From Methanomicrobiales archaeon HGW-Methanomicrobiales-2 (lineage in GTDB: Archaea; Halobacteriota; Methanomicrobia; Methanomicrobiales; Methanoculleaceae), in NCBI GenBank assembly GCA_002839645.1, contig PGYL01000023.1:1-61725 (forward strand): a DNA stretch of 61,725 nt. Reading direction: 5' to 3'. Of the stretch, positions 18,771-28,742 are shown in pieces. Each line of letters starts with the position of its first letter. Within the stretch, counting starts at the first letter, position 1. The notes beneath the pieces are model-generated. The model was not told the origin of the DNA, did no database searches, and was given only the letters and a program-made list of their open reading frames with translations. Position numbers and translations under genes: made by a program.

Positions 18771-18827
18771 CCGCGAAATCGCGGCTAAATGGCATTCAGA
18801 GCCCGGCTAAGTGGGGTTCCGGGCTCT
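18771..18827. promoter_or_regulatory. Two inverted repeats upstream of the substrate-binding gene
   Basis: CCGCGA-AA-TCGCGG at 18771-18784 is a perfect palindrome 24 nt before the ATG (minus strand). A second perfect 9-bp stem, AGAGCCCGG/CCGGGCTCT with a 12-nt loop, spans 18798-18827. They could be operator sites or a 5' leader hairpin. Their position just upstream of one transporter gene, not the first gene of the cluster, suggests separate control. Confidence 0.45.
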
Positions 18828-19146
18828 CACGAACTGTCCGGACGACGTATGCGCCGATAGACCGGAAATAGAGCAGAGGTGGCAGTATGTGCCACTCCTG
18901 GCGTGTTTGCCCCCCAGGGCAAAAAGGCCAGATTTTGACCGCCTCAACGTATGGCCCTAACCCTATTTAGGTTTTACGGGTTCCGTTTTACAGATGGGGG
19001 CTCTCTTAAACCGGGTTTTGCGGGAAGAACGGCCATAAAACCATTCCCGATGCGCCGGCTATCCGTCATGTGTTTGAAGAGTATGAAAGAAGGTGCGGGA
19101 GGATGAGCAGACCGTTCGTTCTTCTCAAAGATATTATTGGGACAGG
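18828..19146. other. Gap between permease and binding-protein genes
   Basis: About 320 nt with no credible coding sequence on either strand. An AT-rich patch near 18955-18995 (CTATTTAGG, GTTTTAC) may hold the promoter of the minus-strand binding-protein gene. Confidence 0.35.
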
Positions 19147-19992
19147 TCACCGGCTCTCATCATGCTGCGGCACAAGGTTCTGGGTGATCCTATCTAAGAT
19201 GATTGCGAGGATTACGATAGCAAGCCCCGCCTCGAATCCCATGCCGATATTCACTCGCTGGATACCCACAAGCACCTGATAGCCGAGTCCTCTGGCACCG
19301 ATCATCGATGCGATGACGGTCATGGAGAGGGCGAGCATGATGCACTGGTTCACCCCTGCCATGATGGTGGGAAGCGCAACCGGGAGCTGCACCTTGAAAA
19401 GTTTCTGCCGGGCCGTGGTGCCAAAGGCATCTGCAACTTCGATCAGTTCGATCGGCACCTGCCGGATGCCGAGGTTGGTGAGGCGCAATGCCGGCGGTAT
19501 CGCGAAGACGACCGTTGCGATGATGCCTGGCACATTCCCGATCCCGAAGAAAATCACGGCAGGGATGAGGTAAACGAACGAAGGCATGGTCTGCATGAAG
19601 TCGAGGAACGGCCTGAGTGCAGCGTTCAGCGGATCGCTCCTTGCAGCCGCGATACCGAGCGGGAGCGATATCGCAAGCGCGAGCCCTGTCGATACGAGGA
19701 CGAGAGCGAGAGTGAGCATGGCGAGATCCCAGAGTTGGAGGTCCCAGATCAACAGCAGGCCGAGCGCGGTGAGCCCTGCCAGTTTGATGTCGCGCCGGGT
19801 GACGAGCCAGACCAGCACGCTCGTGAGGAGGATCAGGACGGGTGGCGGTATGGCGATCAGAAGGTCCTGGAACTCGCTGATGAGGAACCCGAGCCCTTCG
19901 CTGATGCCGTCGAGCAGCCAGCCGAAGTACTGCTCGATCCAGTCTACGAGCGCCTCGACGGCATCTCCCACGGGGATTTTAGGAAGTTGCAT
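19147..19992 (-). CDS. Glycine betaine-type ABC transporter permease
   Basis: The 281-residue OpuAB/ProW-like protein has an amphipathic N-terminus (VGDAVEALVDWIEQYFGWL) and about six membrane segments. The binding-protein-dependent transport signature is near residues 190-225 (EVADAFGTTARQKLFKVQLPVALPTIMAGVNQCIML). It forms the membrane channel of the compatible-solute importer. It overlaps the end of the ATPase gene by 14 nt, as expected in this operon. The permease reading frame is intact although the ATPase gene appears broken. Confidence 0.92.
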   Translation of the reverse strand: MQLPKIPVGDAVEALVDWIEQYFGWLLDGISEGLGFLISEFQDLLIAIPPPVLILLTSVLVWLVTRRDIKLAGLTALGLLLIWDLQLWDLAMLTLALVLVSTGLALAISLPLGIAAARSDPLNAALRPFLDFMQTMPSFVYLIPAVIFFGIGNVPGIIATVVFAIPPALRLTNLGIRQVPIELIEVADAFGTTARQKLFKVQLPVALPTIMAGVNQCIMLALSMTVIASMIGARGLGYQVLVGIQRVNIGMGFEAGLAIVILAIILDRITQNLVPQHDESR

Positions 19993-21175
19993 GGGTCTCC
20001 TCCCCCTTTCGTGCCAGAGCGGCGAGGATGGCGCCGCGTGATATGACTCCCTTGAGCCTGCCCGTGTCGTCCACTACCGCTATAGGGTAGGGGCTCTCGA
20101 CGATCAGCGAGATGATGTCGCCAAGCGATGCATCGGGAGCCACGATGGGAATGTCGGTGATGAGGATATCCGTCATCTGTTTTCCCTTCTTGACGGCTTC
20201 GGCGGCGTCGTCGAGCGTCACCCGGCCACGGAGCAGGCGCTGGCGGGTGACGACGAATATCCCCGGGATGTCGTGCTCCTCCATGAGGTGCAGGGCCACC
20301 CTCGGCCCTGCGGTGCATTGGGCAACCGGTTCGGGGTGGCGCATCACGTCGCTTGCCGAAAGAACCCGTGTCAAGTCCACGTCGGCGACGAACTTCTCGA
20401 CGTAGGCGTTCTCCGGGTTCGTCAGGATCTCTTCGGGGGTGCCGATCTGCACGATCGCACCGTCTTTCATCAGGGCGATGCGATCACCGAGTTTCAGGGC
20501 CTCATCGAGGTCGTGGGTGACGAAGATGATCGTCTTAGCCAGCCGCTGCTGGAGATCCAGCAGTTCATCCTGCATATCTCTCCTGATAAGCGGATCGAGA
20601 GCGCTGAACGCCTCATCCATCAGGAGGATGTCCGGGTCGCTCGTGAGCGCCCGGGCAAGCCCGACCCGCTGCTTCATGCCGCCGGAGAGGTGAGAGGGCA
20701 TGCTCGCCCCGTAACCGCCGAGCCCCACCATCTGAAGTATTTCTTCGGCTTTTTTGTGACGCTCGTCTGCCGGGATGCCCTGGATCTCAAGACCGAAGGC
20801 GACGTTGTCGAGAACCGTCCGATGCGGGAGGAGAGCAAAACTCTGGAAGATCATGCCTAACTTGCGCCGCCGGGTCGCTCGCAGTTCTTCCTGGCTCATC
20901 CCGACGATATCTTCCCCGTCTATGTGTATTTCGCCCCAGAAGCGTTGATTTCCCGCTCCCCGAGAGTCCCATCAGGACGAATGTTTCGCCCCGCATTACC
21001 TCAAAAGAGACGTTATTGAGGGCCAGTGTTGCACCGATCTCTTCGTAGATCTCCTGTTTTGAGCAGCCGGACCGGTGCAGCGCCAGCGCCTTCTCGGGAT
21101 CCTGCCCGAATATCCGGGTCAGGCCCCTTATACTGACGATTGGTTGTAACGATGTTGAGTCTTCTCTGGATACAT
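19979..21175 (-). pseudogene. Glycine betaine ABC transporter ATPase, frameshifted
   Basis: Homology to OpuAA/ProV ATPases spans about 21143-19979 but is broken. The Walker A part (ETFVLMGLSGSGKSTL) is in one frame. The rest, from GEIHIDGEDIVGMSQEEL through Q-loop, LSGGMKQRV signature, Walker B LLMDEAFSALDP and two C-terminal CBS domains, is in another. Near 20938-20945 about a dozen residues normally lying between GKSTL and GEI are missing, and the frame changes there. The upstream frame also has no ATG, GTG or TTG between 21215 and 20996; the only well-placed ATG (21175) is out of frame and stops after 15 codons. An intact open frame from 20899 lacks Walker A. It could be a real pseudogene or assembly errors. 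Confidence 0.75.
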
Positions 21176-21223
21176 TCTCAAAAATGACGGAACCCTCCGA
21201 CTCAGGATTTCTATTTTATCTGC

Positions 21224-21233
21224 CTTATAATTT
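21224..21233 (-). promoter_or_regulatory. TATA box of the betaine transporter ATPase gene
   Basis: On the minus strand AAATTATAAG lies about 50 nt before the ATG at 21175, in a locally AT-rich stretch. It is the only good promoter candidate for the ATPase-permease pair. Confidence 0.45.
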
Positions 21234-21614
21234 CGTGTTTTTGAAAATGCTCGCTATTAATTGGGATTTGTGTTTTTCCGGCATTTTGCGGCGCATTTAA
21301 TTATAGACTGCAACCCTGTCCGTTATCCTGCGATTTACAGGCATTTCGCCGATTATTCAGCGTATGAAGGTCATTTTACCGGATCCCGATCTCCGGGGCT
21401 CCCCGGGGAGAAGGGGCCCGGGGCTGGGGGTGCCGCCATGGTGGGTCTCCCGTGCACCCCGGTATCTTTTGGCCTCCGCAAATACCGGGAATGGTTGGGG
21501 TTCCTGCCGGTGCGCCCGTCCATACCACTTCTTTTATTGGGTGAAAGGTCATATCAATGTAGATTACTCCAGACTGTCTGTTAGACAGGAACCAGGAACG
21601 CGGAGATCAGTAAC
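21234..21614. other. Intergenic region before argG
   Basis: About 380 nt. The first third is AT-rich (the divergent promoter zone); the middle is GC-rich with a CCCCGGGG-type inverted repeat near 21395-21420. A frame of about 107 codons from 21261 shows no family resemblance and is not taken as a gene. TTTTATTGG near 21533 may be an argG promoter element. Confidence 0.35.
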
Positions 21615-22802
21615 ATGGAAAAGGGAAAAGTCGTCCTAGCATTTTCGGGAGGTCTCGACACCTCCATCTGTATCCCCCTCCTGCGCGAGCACTACGGGTT
21701 TGACGAGATCGTCACCGTTGCCGTCGACGTGGGCCAGCCCGAGGAGGAGATAACCCGGGCAACCGAGAAGGGCCGGAAGCTTGCAGACAAACACTACACC
21801 ATCGACGCCAGGGAGAAGTTCGTAGCGGACTATATCTTCCCCTCGATCAAGGCGAACGGGTCCTACGAGGGTTACCCGATGGGCACGGCGCTCGCCCGGC
21901 CGCTGATCGCCGAAGAGATCGTGAAGGTCGCAAAGCAGGAAGGCGCGTCAAAGATCGCACACGGGTGCACCGGGAAGGGAAACGACCAGCTCCGGTTCGA
22001 CTTCATCTTCAGGTCCGCCGGGTACGATATCATTGCACCGATGCGGGAGATGAACCTGACCCGCGAGTGGGAGATCTGCTACGCAGAGGAGCACAACGTC
22101 CCCGTGACCGTGGCGAAGGATAAGCCCTACAGCATCGACGAGAACTTCTGGAGCCGGAGCATCGAGGGCGGCAACCTCGAAGACCCGGCCTTCCACCCGC
22201 CTGAGGAGATCTACGCCTGGACGGTATCGCCATTCGCGGCCCCCGACGCTATGGAGGAGGTCCGGATCGAGTTCGAGAAGGGAATCCCGGTCGCTCTCAA
22301 CGGAAAGAGACTCCCTGGCATCGCCCTGATCCAGGAGTTGAACCGGATTGCTGGAAGGAACGGCGTGGGCCGCAACGACATGATCGAGGACCGGATCCTC
22401 GGCCTGAAGGCCCGCGAGAACTACGAGCACCCGGCCGCGACCGTCCTCCTTGCCGCGCATCGCGACCTCGAGCACCTCGTCCTGACGCGCTCGGAACTCG
22501 CGTTCAAGCATATCGTCGACGACAAGTGGTCGGAGCTGGCCTATATGGGGCTCGTGCATGAACCGCTCTTCTACGCGCTGAATGCGTTCATCGATAAGAC
22601 ACAGGAGCGGGCGAGCGGTTTCGTGGACATCGGCCTGTATAAGGGCAGCGTGAAGGTGCTCGGCCGGAGCTCGGATCTCGGGCTGTACTCGGACGACCTC
22701 GTCTCCTTCGACTCGACGACGATCGACCAGAACCACGCCGTCGGGTTCTCGAATTATTTCGGACTGCAGGCGCGCCTCTTCCAGAACCTCAAGAAGCGTT
22801 GA
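21615..22802 (+). CDS. argG: Argininosuccinate synthase
   Basis: The 395-residue enzyme joins citrulline and aspartate with ATP to give argininosuccinate in arginine synthesis. The PP-loop AFSGGLDTS is at residues 9-17, followed by the family segments [28 protein letters not shown] and [14 protein letters not shown]. Full length. It appears monocistronic and converges with the flavin-binding protein gene. Together with carAB and argF it gives most of the carbamoyl-phosphate-to-argininosuccinate route in this window. Confidence 0.96.
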   Translation: MEKGKVVLAFSGGLDTSICIPLLREHYGFDEIVTVAVDVGQPEEEITRATEKGRKLADKHYTIDAREKFVADYIFPSIKANGSYEGYPMGTALARPLIAEEIVKVAKQEGASKIAHGCTGKGNDQLRFDFIFRSAGYDIIAPMREMNLTREWEICYAEEHNVPVTVAKDKPYSIDENFWSRSIEGGNLEDPAFHPPEEIYAWTVSPFAAPDAMEEVRIEFEKGIPVALNGKRLPGIALIQELNRIAGRNGVGRNDMIEDRILGLKARENYEHPAATVLLAAHRDLEHLVLTRSELAFKHIVDDKWSELAYMGLVHEPLFYALNAFIDKTQERASGFVDIGLYKGSVKVLGRSSDLGLYSDDLVSFDSTTIDQNHAVGFSNYFGLQARLFQNLKKR

Positions 22803-22810
22803 AGGGGTGC

Positions 22811-23215
22811 CTACAGCACCTTCTTTCCGGCTTCTTTTCCCGGCGTGCATTCGAAGACGTCGGTGATCTTGATGACGATGAGCGATTTCGCCGGGTATTT
22901 ATGGCCCTTCGCTTTCACCTGGTCACGGAATTTCTCGTAATCGGCCCCGGACGTCTTGATCTCGGTATCGCCCTTCACCTGGAAGCAGCGCTTGGTCTCC
23001 TGATCGTAGAAGTAGAGGGCCACAACAGGGTTCTCTTTGAGGTTTTCAAGCGTCTTTACCATGTAGTTGTCCATGATCCAGACGGTATCGTCGGCGATGA
23101 GCTGTATCGACGCCATCGGCGCCACGTTCGGGACGCCGCTTTTCGATGCAGTAGCCATCGGCATGACTTTGGTTTTGTTAAATACTTCCTTAATCTCACC
23201 TGAAAGCGCAACCAT
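22811..23215 (-). CDS. Pyridoxamine 5'-phosphate oxidase-like FMN-binding protein
   Basis: The 134-residue product has the split-barrel PNPOx-like layout: MVALSGEIKEVFNKTKVMPMATAS, PNVAPMASIQLIADDTVWIMDN, KTLENLKENPVVALYFYD, and FQVKGDTEI. These proteins usually bind FMN or F420; the substrate is unknown. The open frame extends to 23455, but GAGGTGA sits ideally before the ATG at 23215 and only the part from there resembles the family. A TTATATATCG box at about 23300 (minus strand) may be its promoter. Confidence 0.85.
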   Translation of the reverse strand: MVALSGEIKEVFNKTKVMPMATASKSGVPNVAPMASIQLIADDTVWIMDNYMVKTLENLKENPVVALYFYDQETKRCFQVKGDTEIKTSGADYEKFRDQVKAKGHKYPAKSLIVIKITDVFECTPGKEAGKKVL

Positions 23216-23600
23216 ACGATTCACCTCTTCCTGGAAGCGGAACGAGCGCGGGGAGGCGCCAAAACCGTTTCCGGTAATGTGGTTATCCGCGCTATCGATA
23301 TATAAGAGCTCTGCCGGGGTCGCCGTTACCAGCCGATTTGACGTGAACCGGTAACGACGGAGTAGCTTCCGGCCCGCACCGGCAGGTCCAAAAATGCGGG
23401 GCGCAAGTGAGATGGGGTCTCCCTCGTTCCCACTGAAATCCTTTGGATTTCTCAAATCCCTGCCGTTTTGGTGACGCTAAAATCCCGCCCGAATCGGAAT
23501 AGCCCTCCTGGAGGGCAGGTACTCGAAGATCCGGCCGGGGAAGGAAGCCTGCTGGAGGGTCTCTGCTCTCTGTCTTTTAGATGCCTTATGCGAGTATGGA

Positions 23601-23610
23601 AAAATATAAG
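23601..23610 (+). promoter_or_regulatory. TATA box for methanogenesis marker 14
   Basis: AAAATATAAG ends 25 nt before the ATG at 23635, so the transcript is probably leaderless or nearly so. This supports that start over the upstream in-frame one. Confidence 0.6.
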
Positions 23611-23634
23611 CGGGCGGACAGGGAAAAGACTACT

Positions 23635-25131
23635 ATGTGTGCCCGCTTTCTGGAGCGCTTTTTCAAACCTACCCCGCACATCGTCGAAAGCCCGCCCCCG
23701 CCGTCGCTCTCCCACGGACCGGGCAACGGTGTTCCGGAGTACCGGGTGAAGCCCTACTTCATCGTGGCGTCTGTCGAGATGGGCAATACTACGACAAAGT
23801 GCATTCTGACCGGCACGAACCTGGAGACGGGCAGGTCCTACGTCATCAACAAGACCGTGACCATGAGCCGTGATGTCAGGCCACCAAAACCGGGCGAGAC
23901 GATCTTCGGGGCGACCCTGGACGGCACGGAACTGACGCGAGAATCGGTCACGGAACTGGTGCGCGACACCCTGCTCCAGTGTCACAAAGACGCTCACCTG
24001 AGTATCAAGGACGACCTGGACTTCGTTGTCAGGAGCACCGGCGTCGTGGCGGCGATGGATTCTCCCGACCAGGTCGGGGACTTCGTCATCGCTCTCGCGA
24101 ACGGCAGCCTCGAAGCCGGGGTTCCCCCGCGGAAGATGACGCCGCCGATGTCGATCGACAACCTCCCGCCGAAACTCCGGCAGTTCTCGTTTGCCGACAA
24201 GGTGGTCTTTATCGGCGCGGTGGCCGGCGTCGTGCCGCCGGTCGGGTGTACCGGCGTCGAGATGGTGGCAAACGAGATGGAAGGGGAGCTTGCGATGGCG
24301 GGCATCAAGGAGGGCGCCAAGTGGACGCCGGTCGATTTCCGGAACCCCTGCATATCCATCGACTTCGGGACCACGCTCGATGGACGGATCACGAGCGACG
24401 TTGCCCCGGACGAACCGAACCCCTTCGCCCAGACGACCGGGAACTTCTGCGGGCTTGCGGGTGCCATACCGGATGCGATCGTCCGGGGCACCGGGCTTGT
24501 AAAGAACCGGACGGGGACGGCCCTCGACCTCTTCGGCGACCACAGCATTCAGGGCGCGTTCGGGGGCAGGAAGCGGTCCGTCGTTGACGGCTACGTCGAC
24601 CGGTGCCACGAGCATATCGATATCCGGATCGTCCCGCCCGACCGGACGAGGTTCGGACGGGTCCCGGTCTGCGCCGAGGTGGCCGAAAAATCGGGCGTTG
24701 CTCTTATCGGGTGCGACTCGGGCGTCAACGGCAGCGAGATGCCGGCTCTCGAGGAGATCGGGCGCGAGATCCACGAGACGCACGGCATGGGCATGCTGAC
24801 CGAGGTCGTCGACCGGGTCTGCGCGAGGATGGCGCTCCGGCTCATCGATGTCGCCATCGAGCGGGGGATGGTCCCACCGAACTCGTCGATCGGGTTCACC
24901 GGGCGGGCGGCGATCTCGGGGAGGAAGCCCGAGTACATCCTCGCCGGCATCACGGAGCGGAACCTCTATGAGATCCCGAACGACCACCTGGTCTTTGTGG
25001 ATGACGGCCTTGCCCGGGGAGCGGCACTGATGGGGCGGTGCATGAACTCGCTCGGGAAGCCGAAGACCCCGCTCGGCGGCGTGCGGGGAGGGCCATGTAT
25101 TATGTCCCGCCGGATCAAAATAGGAAAGTAG
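23635..25131 (+). CDS. Methanogenesis marker protein 14
   Basis: The 498-residue protein matches methanogenesis marker protein 14, a family confined to methanogens and of unproven function. Characteristic stretches are ASVEMGNTTTKCILTGTNLE, RDVRPPKPGETIFGATLDG, PPMSIDNLPPKLRQFSF, SIDFGTTLDGRITSDVAPDE and SIGFTGRAAISGRKPEYIL. The GNTTTK and DFGTT loops and the GRAA segment suggest an actin/ASKHA-like nucleotide-binding fold, which is an inference. It is followed after about 10 nt by a small conserved gene, likely in one operon. Confidence 0.9.
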   Translation: MCARFLERFFKPTPHIVESPPPPSLSHGPGNGVPEYRVKPYFIVASVEMGNTTTKCILTGTNLETGRSYVINKTVTMSRDVRPPKPGETIFGATLDGTELTRESVTELVRDTLLQCHKDAHLSIKDDLDFVVRSTGVVAAMDSPDQVGDFVIALANGSLEAGVPPRKMTPPMSIDNLPPKLRQFSFADKVVFIGAVAGVVPPVGCTGVEMVANEMEGELAMAGIKEGAKWTPVDFRNPCISIDFGTTLDGRITSDVAPDEPNPFAQTTGNFCGLAGAIPDAIVRGTGLVKNRTGTALDLFGDHSIQGAFGGRKRSVVDGYVDRCHEHIDIRIVPPDRTRFGRVPVCAEVAEKSGVALIGCDSGVNGSEMPALEEIGREIHETHGMGMLTEVVDRVCARMALRLIDVAIERGMVPPNSSIGFTGRAAISGRKPEYILAGITERNLYEIPNDHLVFVDDGLARGAALMGRCMNSLGKPKTPLGGVRGGPCIMSRRIKIGK

Positions 25132-25140
25132 GATATGGTA

Positions 25141-25377
25141 ATGATGGCTGAAGAAGAACTCTACGATATGCTCGTCCCCCCGGGTGTGCCCCGCAAGATG
25201 ATCTACGACGTCGTCGATAAGTTCGACGTAGAAGTGGTTCGGCGGCAGCAGAAACTGTCGTTTGCGAACATGGACGGGGACGCGAGAGAACTGATTGCGT
25301 TCCGCGGGAAGAGAGAGGTCGTCGAAGAAGTGCAGAAGTACCTTTTCGAGCAGCTCAAAGAGTTCATCGCGGAATAG
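25141..25377 (+). CDS. Conserved small protein next to methanogenesis marker 14
   Basis: The 78-residue acidic protein (AEEELYDMLVPPGVPRKMIYDVVDKFDVEVVRRQQKLSF...) has no motif recognised. The predicted helix-strand pattern and a final KRE-VVEEVQKYLFEQLKEF helix are compatible with a small alpha/beta domain. An AGGA about 7 nt before the ATG at 25141 favours that start over the one at 25135. Its tight spacing after marker 14 suggests a shared operon and a possible partner role. A T-tract follows the stop. Confidence 0.72.
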   Translation: MMAEEELYDMLVPPGVPRKMIYDVVDKFDVEVVRRQQKLSFANMDGDARELIAFRGKREVVEEVQKYLFEQLKEFIAE

Positions 25378-25380
25378 ATA

Positions 25381-25396
25381 CACTTTTTTTCTTATT
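25381..25396 (+). terminator. T-tract terminator after the marker-14 operon
   Basis: A run of seven Ts followed by CTTATT begins 7 nt after the stop at 25377. Confidence 0.5.
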
Positions 25397-25572
25397 TACG
25401 CGCCGGGAATTCCGGCATGAGGCATGACCCGGACTCTACGGTGAAAACCGGGGTGATGATTGGAGGGGGAGTTGACACACCGGGACTATTTGAGGTCATT
25501 CTGGTACCCTCCTGGCAGAAAATCCCATCCGCGAATATTTCAGAGTTCTGCTCGTACTGGAACATCGCCTAT

Positions 25573-25765
25573 CCCCATGCACGGCTTTCCAGGGAATATC
25601 GCCACGCACTGCCCCCGCCCCACGGGGCGGGGGAGGAGACCGGAGGCCGGGTGGGGTGGGGGCTAGAGGTATCCCTTATGAGTTGGAGACAGGGGAGGGG
25701 GGATGCTCCCCCTCCCCGTCAGCCCCTCCCCCCATGGCGATACTCCCACGGTCCAGTGTCCCGGG
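25573..25765 (-). repeat. Dispersed GC-rich repeat, reverse copy
   Basis: In the 608-nt gap between the marker-14 operon and argF lies one inverted copy: GCACGGCTTTCC, TATCGCCA (25597-25604), GCACTGCCCCCGCCCC, GGGTGGGGTGGGGG, the GGGGAGGGGG/CCCCCTCCCC hairpin, CCATGGCGATA (8-mer at 25735-25742), CCCACGGTCCAGTGTCCC. No gene is credible in the rest of the gap (25397-25572, 25766-25985). Confidence 0.8.
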
Positions 25766-25985
25766 ATCTCTCACAGTTATGGCGCGTAGTTTGAGATGTT
25801 ACCCGGTTTCAAATCGCGACGATTCGCCAGAACAGAACAGAAGCACTGCTAGGCGCGAGTTGCACAGTTCACTAAAAATCCGTGCATGGGCCCTCCGTCA
25901 GGGGATACTGCGACGTCCTGGTCGGGAAGAGCCCATAACCGATTCCACCCGTTGAACCTGTGGGTGGAACGATCGTATCGGTGTT

Positions 25986-26915
25986 TTAGTCCGTAGAAGG
26001 CATGCCGCCCGCGATCAGCCGCACGAGCAGCGCCTTCTGCGCGTGGAGCCGGTTCTCGGCCTGGTCCCAGACGATGCTCTGCGGCCCTTCCAGCACCTCG
26101 TCGGTGATCTCCTCTCCGCGGTGGGCGGGGAGGCAGTGCATCACGAGAGCGTCGGGCGATGCCTGCGCAAGAAGGCGGGAATCTATCGTGTAACCCTTGA
26201 GGGCCCGCAGGCGCTCGGCACGCTCCTGTTCGTCGCCCATCGAGACCCAGATGTCGGTGTAGAGGACATCCGCGTCGCGGACCGCTTCCGCCGGGTCGGC
26301 GACGACGCTGACCCTGCCTCCTGCCGCCCGTGCCTTACTGATGACCGCATCGCCGGGCTGGTAACGCGGAGGGCTTGCGACCACGATCTCCATCCCGGTC
26401 AGGGCAGAGGAGAGTATCCACGAGTTGCAGACGTTGTTGCCGTCCCCGATCCAGGCGAGTTTCAGGCCGTGGAGATCGCCGAACCGCTCGCTCAAGGTCA
26501 TGATGTCGGCCAGCACCTGGCAGGGGTGCATGCGGTCCGATAACCCGTTGATGACCGGGACGGTCGAGTAGCGGGCGAACTCCTCGATGGTGGCGTGCTT
26601 ATAGGCGCGGATCATCACCGCGTCGACGTAGCGGGCAAGCACCCGTGCCGTATCCCGGATCTCTTCCCCCCGCCCGAGCTGCATATCCTGGGGGTTTAAG
26701 AAGAGTGCATGGCCCCCGAGGTCGGTCATCCCCACCTCGAACGAGACCCGGGTGCGGGTGGACGCCTTCTCAAAGATCATCCCGAGGCTCTTTCCCCTGA
26801 GGAATTCGTGCGCAGTCCCTGCACACTTCAGCCGCTTTACGCGCATTGCGTCGGCGACGATGCTCTCAAGTTCATACTCGTCGATATCGATGATCGAGAG
26901 AAAATCCTTCTTCAT
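25986..26915 (-). CDS. argF: Ornithine carbamoyltransferase
   Basis: The 309-residue enzyme transfers the carbamoyl group to ornithine, giving citrulline. The carbamoyl-phosphate loop [12 protein letters not shown], the [14 protein letters not shown] segment and the ornithine-site [16 protein letters not shown] are all present. The start at 26915 is preceded by GGAGAT, and the ATG overlaps the purD stop by 4 nt, so the two are translationally coupled. The longer open frame (from 26939) lies inside purD. Confidence 0.96.
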   Translation of the reverse strand: MKKDFLSIIDIDEYELESIVADAMRVKRLKCAGTAHEFLRGKSLGMIFEKASTRTRVSFEVGMTDLGGHALFLNPQDMQLGRGEEIRDTARVLARYVDAVMIRAYKHATIEEFARYSTVPVINGLSDRMHPCQVLADIMTLSERFGDLHGLKLAWIGDGNNVCNSWILSSALTGMEIVVASPPRYQPGDAVISKARAAGGRVSVVADPAEAVRDADVLYTDIWVSMGDEQERAERLRALKGYTIDSRLLAQASPDALVMHCLPAHRGEEITDEVLEGPQSIVWDQAENRLHAQKALLVRLIAGGMPSTD

Positions 26916-28204
26916 GCAATCTCCTTCATGTGCTGGCATCGCTTCTCGAGGATCTCGGAGGTGCCGATGTCTCTGCGGTAAAAGACGCGCCCTGAGACGG
27001 AAGATGCCGCCTTCTCGGCTATTGCTTCGGCTTCCTCGAGTGTCTCCCCCCTCCCGACGAACGCGAGCGTTCGCGATGTCTGGGTATAGAGCGTCCCGTC
27101 CCGCTCTTCGACGTTTGCGTAGTAAAGCAGGGCGTCGCCGTAGTCGCCGATAGTGAGGGGCTGGCGGGTCACCGGGGCCTCCGGGTAGCCCTCGGGGACG
27201 AGGTACTTGCAGACCGTCGCTCTGTTCGCGAACCGGACATGTGACGGCGAGAGGTCTCCATCGATGATATGGCGGACGATCCCGGAGAAGTCCGACTCCA
27301 GGAGCGAGAGGACGTTCATCGCCTCAGGGTCCCCGAAGCGGGCGTTAAACTCGATGACCCTGGGCCCCTCGCAGGTGTTCATGAACTGGCCGTAAAGGAT
27401 CCCGCGGTACGGCGTCCCCTCGGCCCGCATGGCCGCGACCATATCCTCCATGATCCGGAGCGCTCTCTCGTAGTCCGATTGGGTGACGAAGGGAAGCATG
27501 TGATCCGGCATGGAATATGAGCCCATGCCGCCGGTGTTCGGCCCCACATCCCCCTCGTATGCACGTTTGTGGTCCTGCACGAGCGGCATGGGCACCAGGT
27601 GCTCGCCATCGACAAACGCCTGGAGGGTGAACTCCTCCCCGATAAGCCGCTCTTCCAGCACGACCTCTCCCCCGATCTCCCGGGCATACTCGACGGCCCC
27701 CGCCACGTCGACGTGCTCGCCCATGATCCGCACACCCTTCCCACCGGTCAGGCCGATAGGCTTGACGGCGAGGTCGCCATTGTAGGCCTCGATGAACCGC
27801 CGTGCCTCCTCGGGGTCGTGGCAGACCCGGTATTCCGGGCACCCCGCGATCCCGTGCCGTTCCATCAGCCGGCGGCAGAACGCCTTGTCCGTCTCAAGCT
27901 TGGCCGCGGCACGGGTCGGCCCCATGCAGGGTATCCCCGCCTCCTCGAGGTGGTCGACGACGCCTGCCTCAAGGGGCGCCTCCGGGCCGATGACCGCAAC
28001 GTCAACTCCGCAATCGATGGCGAATGTAACTATCTTCGGGATATTGGTCTCTTTTTCGAGGAGCACCCGCTCCGAGAGCCGGGCAATCCCCGGGTTCTTG
28101 CGTGCCATGACAGAAAATATTCTCATGCCACTGTTGCAGGAAAGCGCCCTGGTGATCGCATGCTCCCTGCCACCACCGCCTACAACGAGTACTTTCATAT
28201 CCAT
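26912..28204 (-). CDS. purD: Phosphoribosylamine-glycine ligase
   Basis: The 430-residue ATP-grasp ligase makes glycinamide ribonucleotide in purine synthesis. It starts [17 protein letters not shown], with [30 protein letters not shown], the family core [18 protein letters not shown], and [14 protein letters not shown] for metal and ATP binding. Full length. Pairing with argF by a 4-nt overlap is an unusual gene combination but may simply reflect shared nucleotide/arginine demand. Confidence 0.96.
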   Translation of the reverse strand: MDMKVLVVGGGGREHAITRALSCNSGMRIFSVMARKNPGIARLSERVLLEKETNIPKIVTFAIDCGVDVAVIGPEAPLEAGVVDHLEEAGIPCMGPTRAAAKLETDKAFCRRLMERHGIAGCPEYRVCHDPEEARRFIEAYNGDLAVKPIGLTGGKGVRIMGEHVDVAGAVEYAREIGGEVVLEERLIGEEFTLQAFVDGEHLVPMPLVQDHKRAYEGDVGPNTGGMGSYSMPDHMLPFVTQSDYERALRIMEDMVAAMRAEGTPYRGILYGQFMNTCEGPRVIEFNARFGDPEAMNVLSLLESDFSGIVRHIIDGDLSPSHVRFANRATVCKYLVPEGYPEAPVTRQPLTIGDYGDALLYYANVEERDGTLYTQTSRTLAFVGRGETLEEAEAIAEKAASSVSGRVFYRRDIGTSEILEKRCQHMKEIA

Positions 28205-28229
28205 CTATTCGCCTGCTCGTAAAAAATGT

Positions 28230-28742
28230 TTATCCGTCCATCAGTTCGCTGACCCGCACAAGAGCATGAAGCGACGCGCCTTTTTCTGCAAGTGCCTCAT
28301 GGGCGCCTGCTTCCCGGTCAACGACGGTCACGACCAGGTCTACGTGCGCGCCCGCGGCACGCAGCGCCGCGAGGCCGTACAGGGCGCTCCCCCCGGACGT
28401 GGTCACATCCTCGACAAGCAGCACGTTTTTGCCGCTCACTTCGCCGATGATCGTGCCGGATTTACCGTGGTCCTTCTCCGCTTTCCTGATGATCGCGAAC
28501 GGCCGGCCGCTCGCGAGCGAGACGGCCACGGCGATCGGTACGGCGCCGACCGCCACCCCGGCCACCATATCGAACTCCCATTCTTCGGCAATGGCTTTTC
28601 CGATTGCGGAAAGGATGGCGGGCTTCGTCGTTGCGGCTTTGATGTCGATGTAGTAGGGGCTCTGAGCTCCCGATGCAAGGACGAAGTCCCCGAACTCGAT
28701 AGCCCCGCTCTCAAGTAACAGTGTCGCGATTGGGTTTACCAT
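28230..28742 (-). CDS. pyrE: Orotate phosphoribosyltransferase
   Basis: The 170-residue enzyme converts orotate and PRPP to OMP. The PRPP-binding motif is VLLVEDVTTSGGS, and the N-terminal FVLASGAQSPYYIDIKAAT and RKAEKDHGKSG loop match the family. Its start overlaps the end of carS by 7 nt, so it lies in the carS-pyrE-purD-argF run on the minus strand; the gap to purD is 25 nt. Confidence 0.95.
   Translation of the reverse strand: MVNPIATLLLESGAIEFGDFVLASGAQSPYYIDIKAATTKPAILSAIGKAIAEEWEFDMVAGVAVGAVPIAVAVSLASGRPFAIIRKAEKDHGKSGTIIGEVSGKNVLLVEDVTTSGGSALYGLAALRAAGAHVDLVVTVVDREAGAHEALAEKGASLHALVRVSELMDG

Noticed and set aside
21261-21584. 107-codon frame before argG
   Set aside because: No family resemblance, unusual composition, and it overlaps the probable argG promoter.
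25417-25955. Several frames in the marker-14 to argF gap
   Set aside because: They are translations of the dispersed repeat and recur at other copies.
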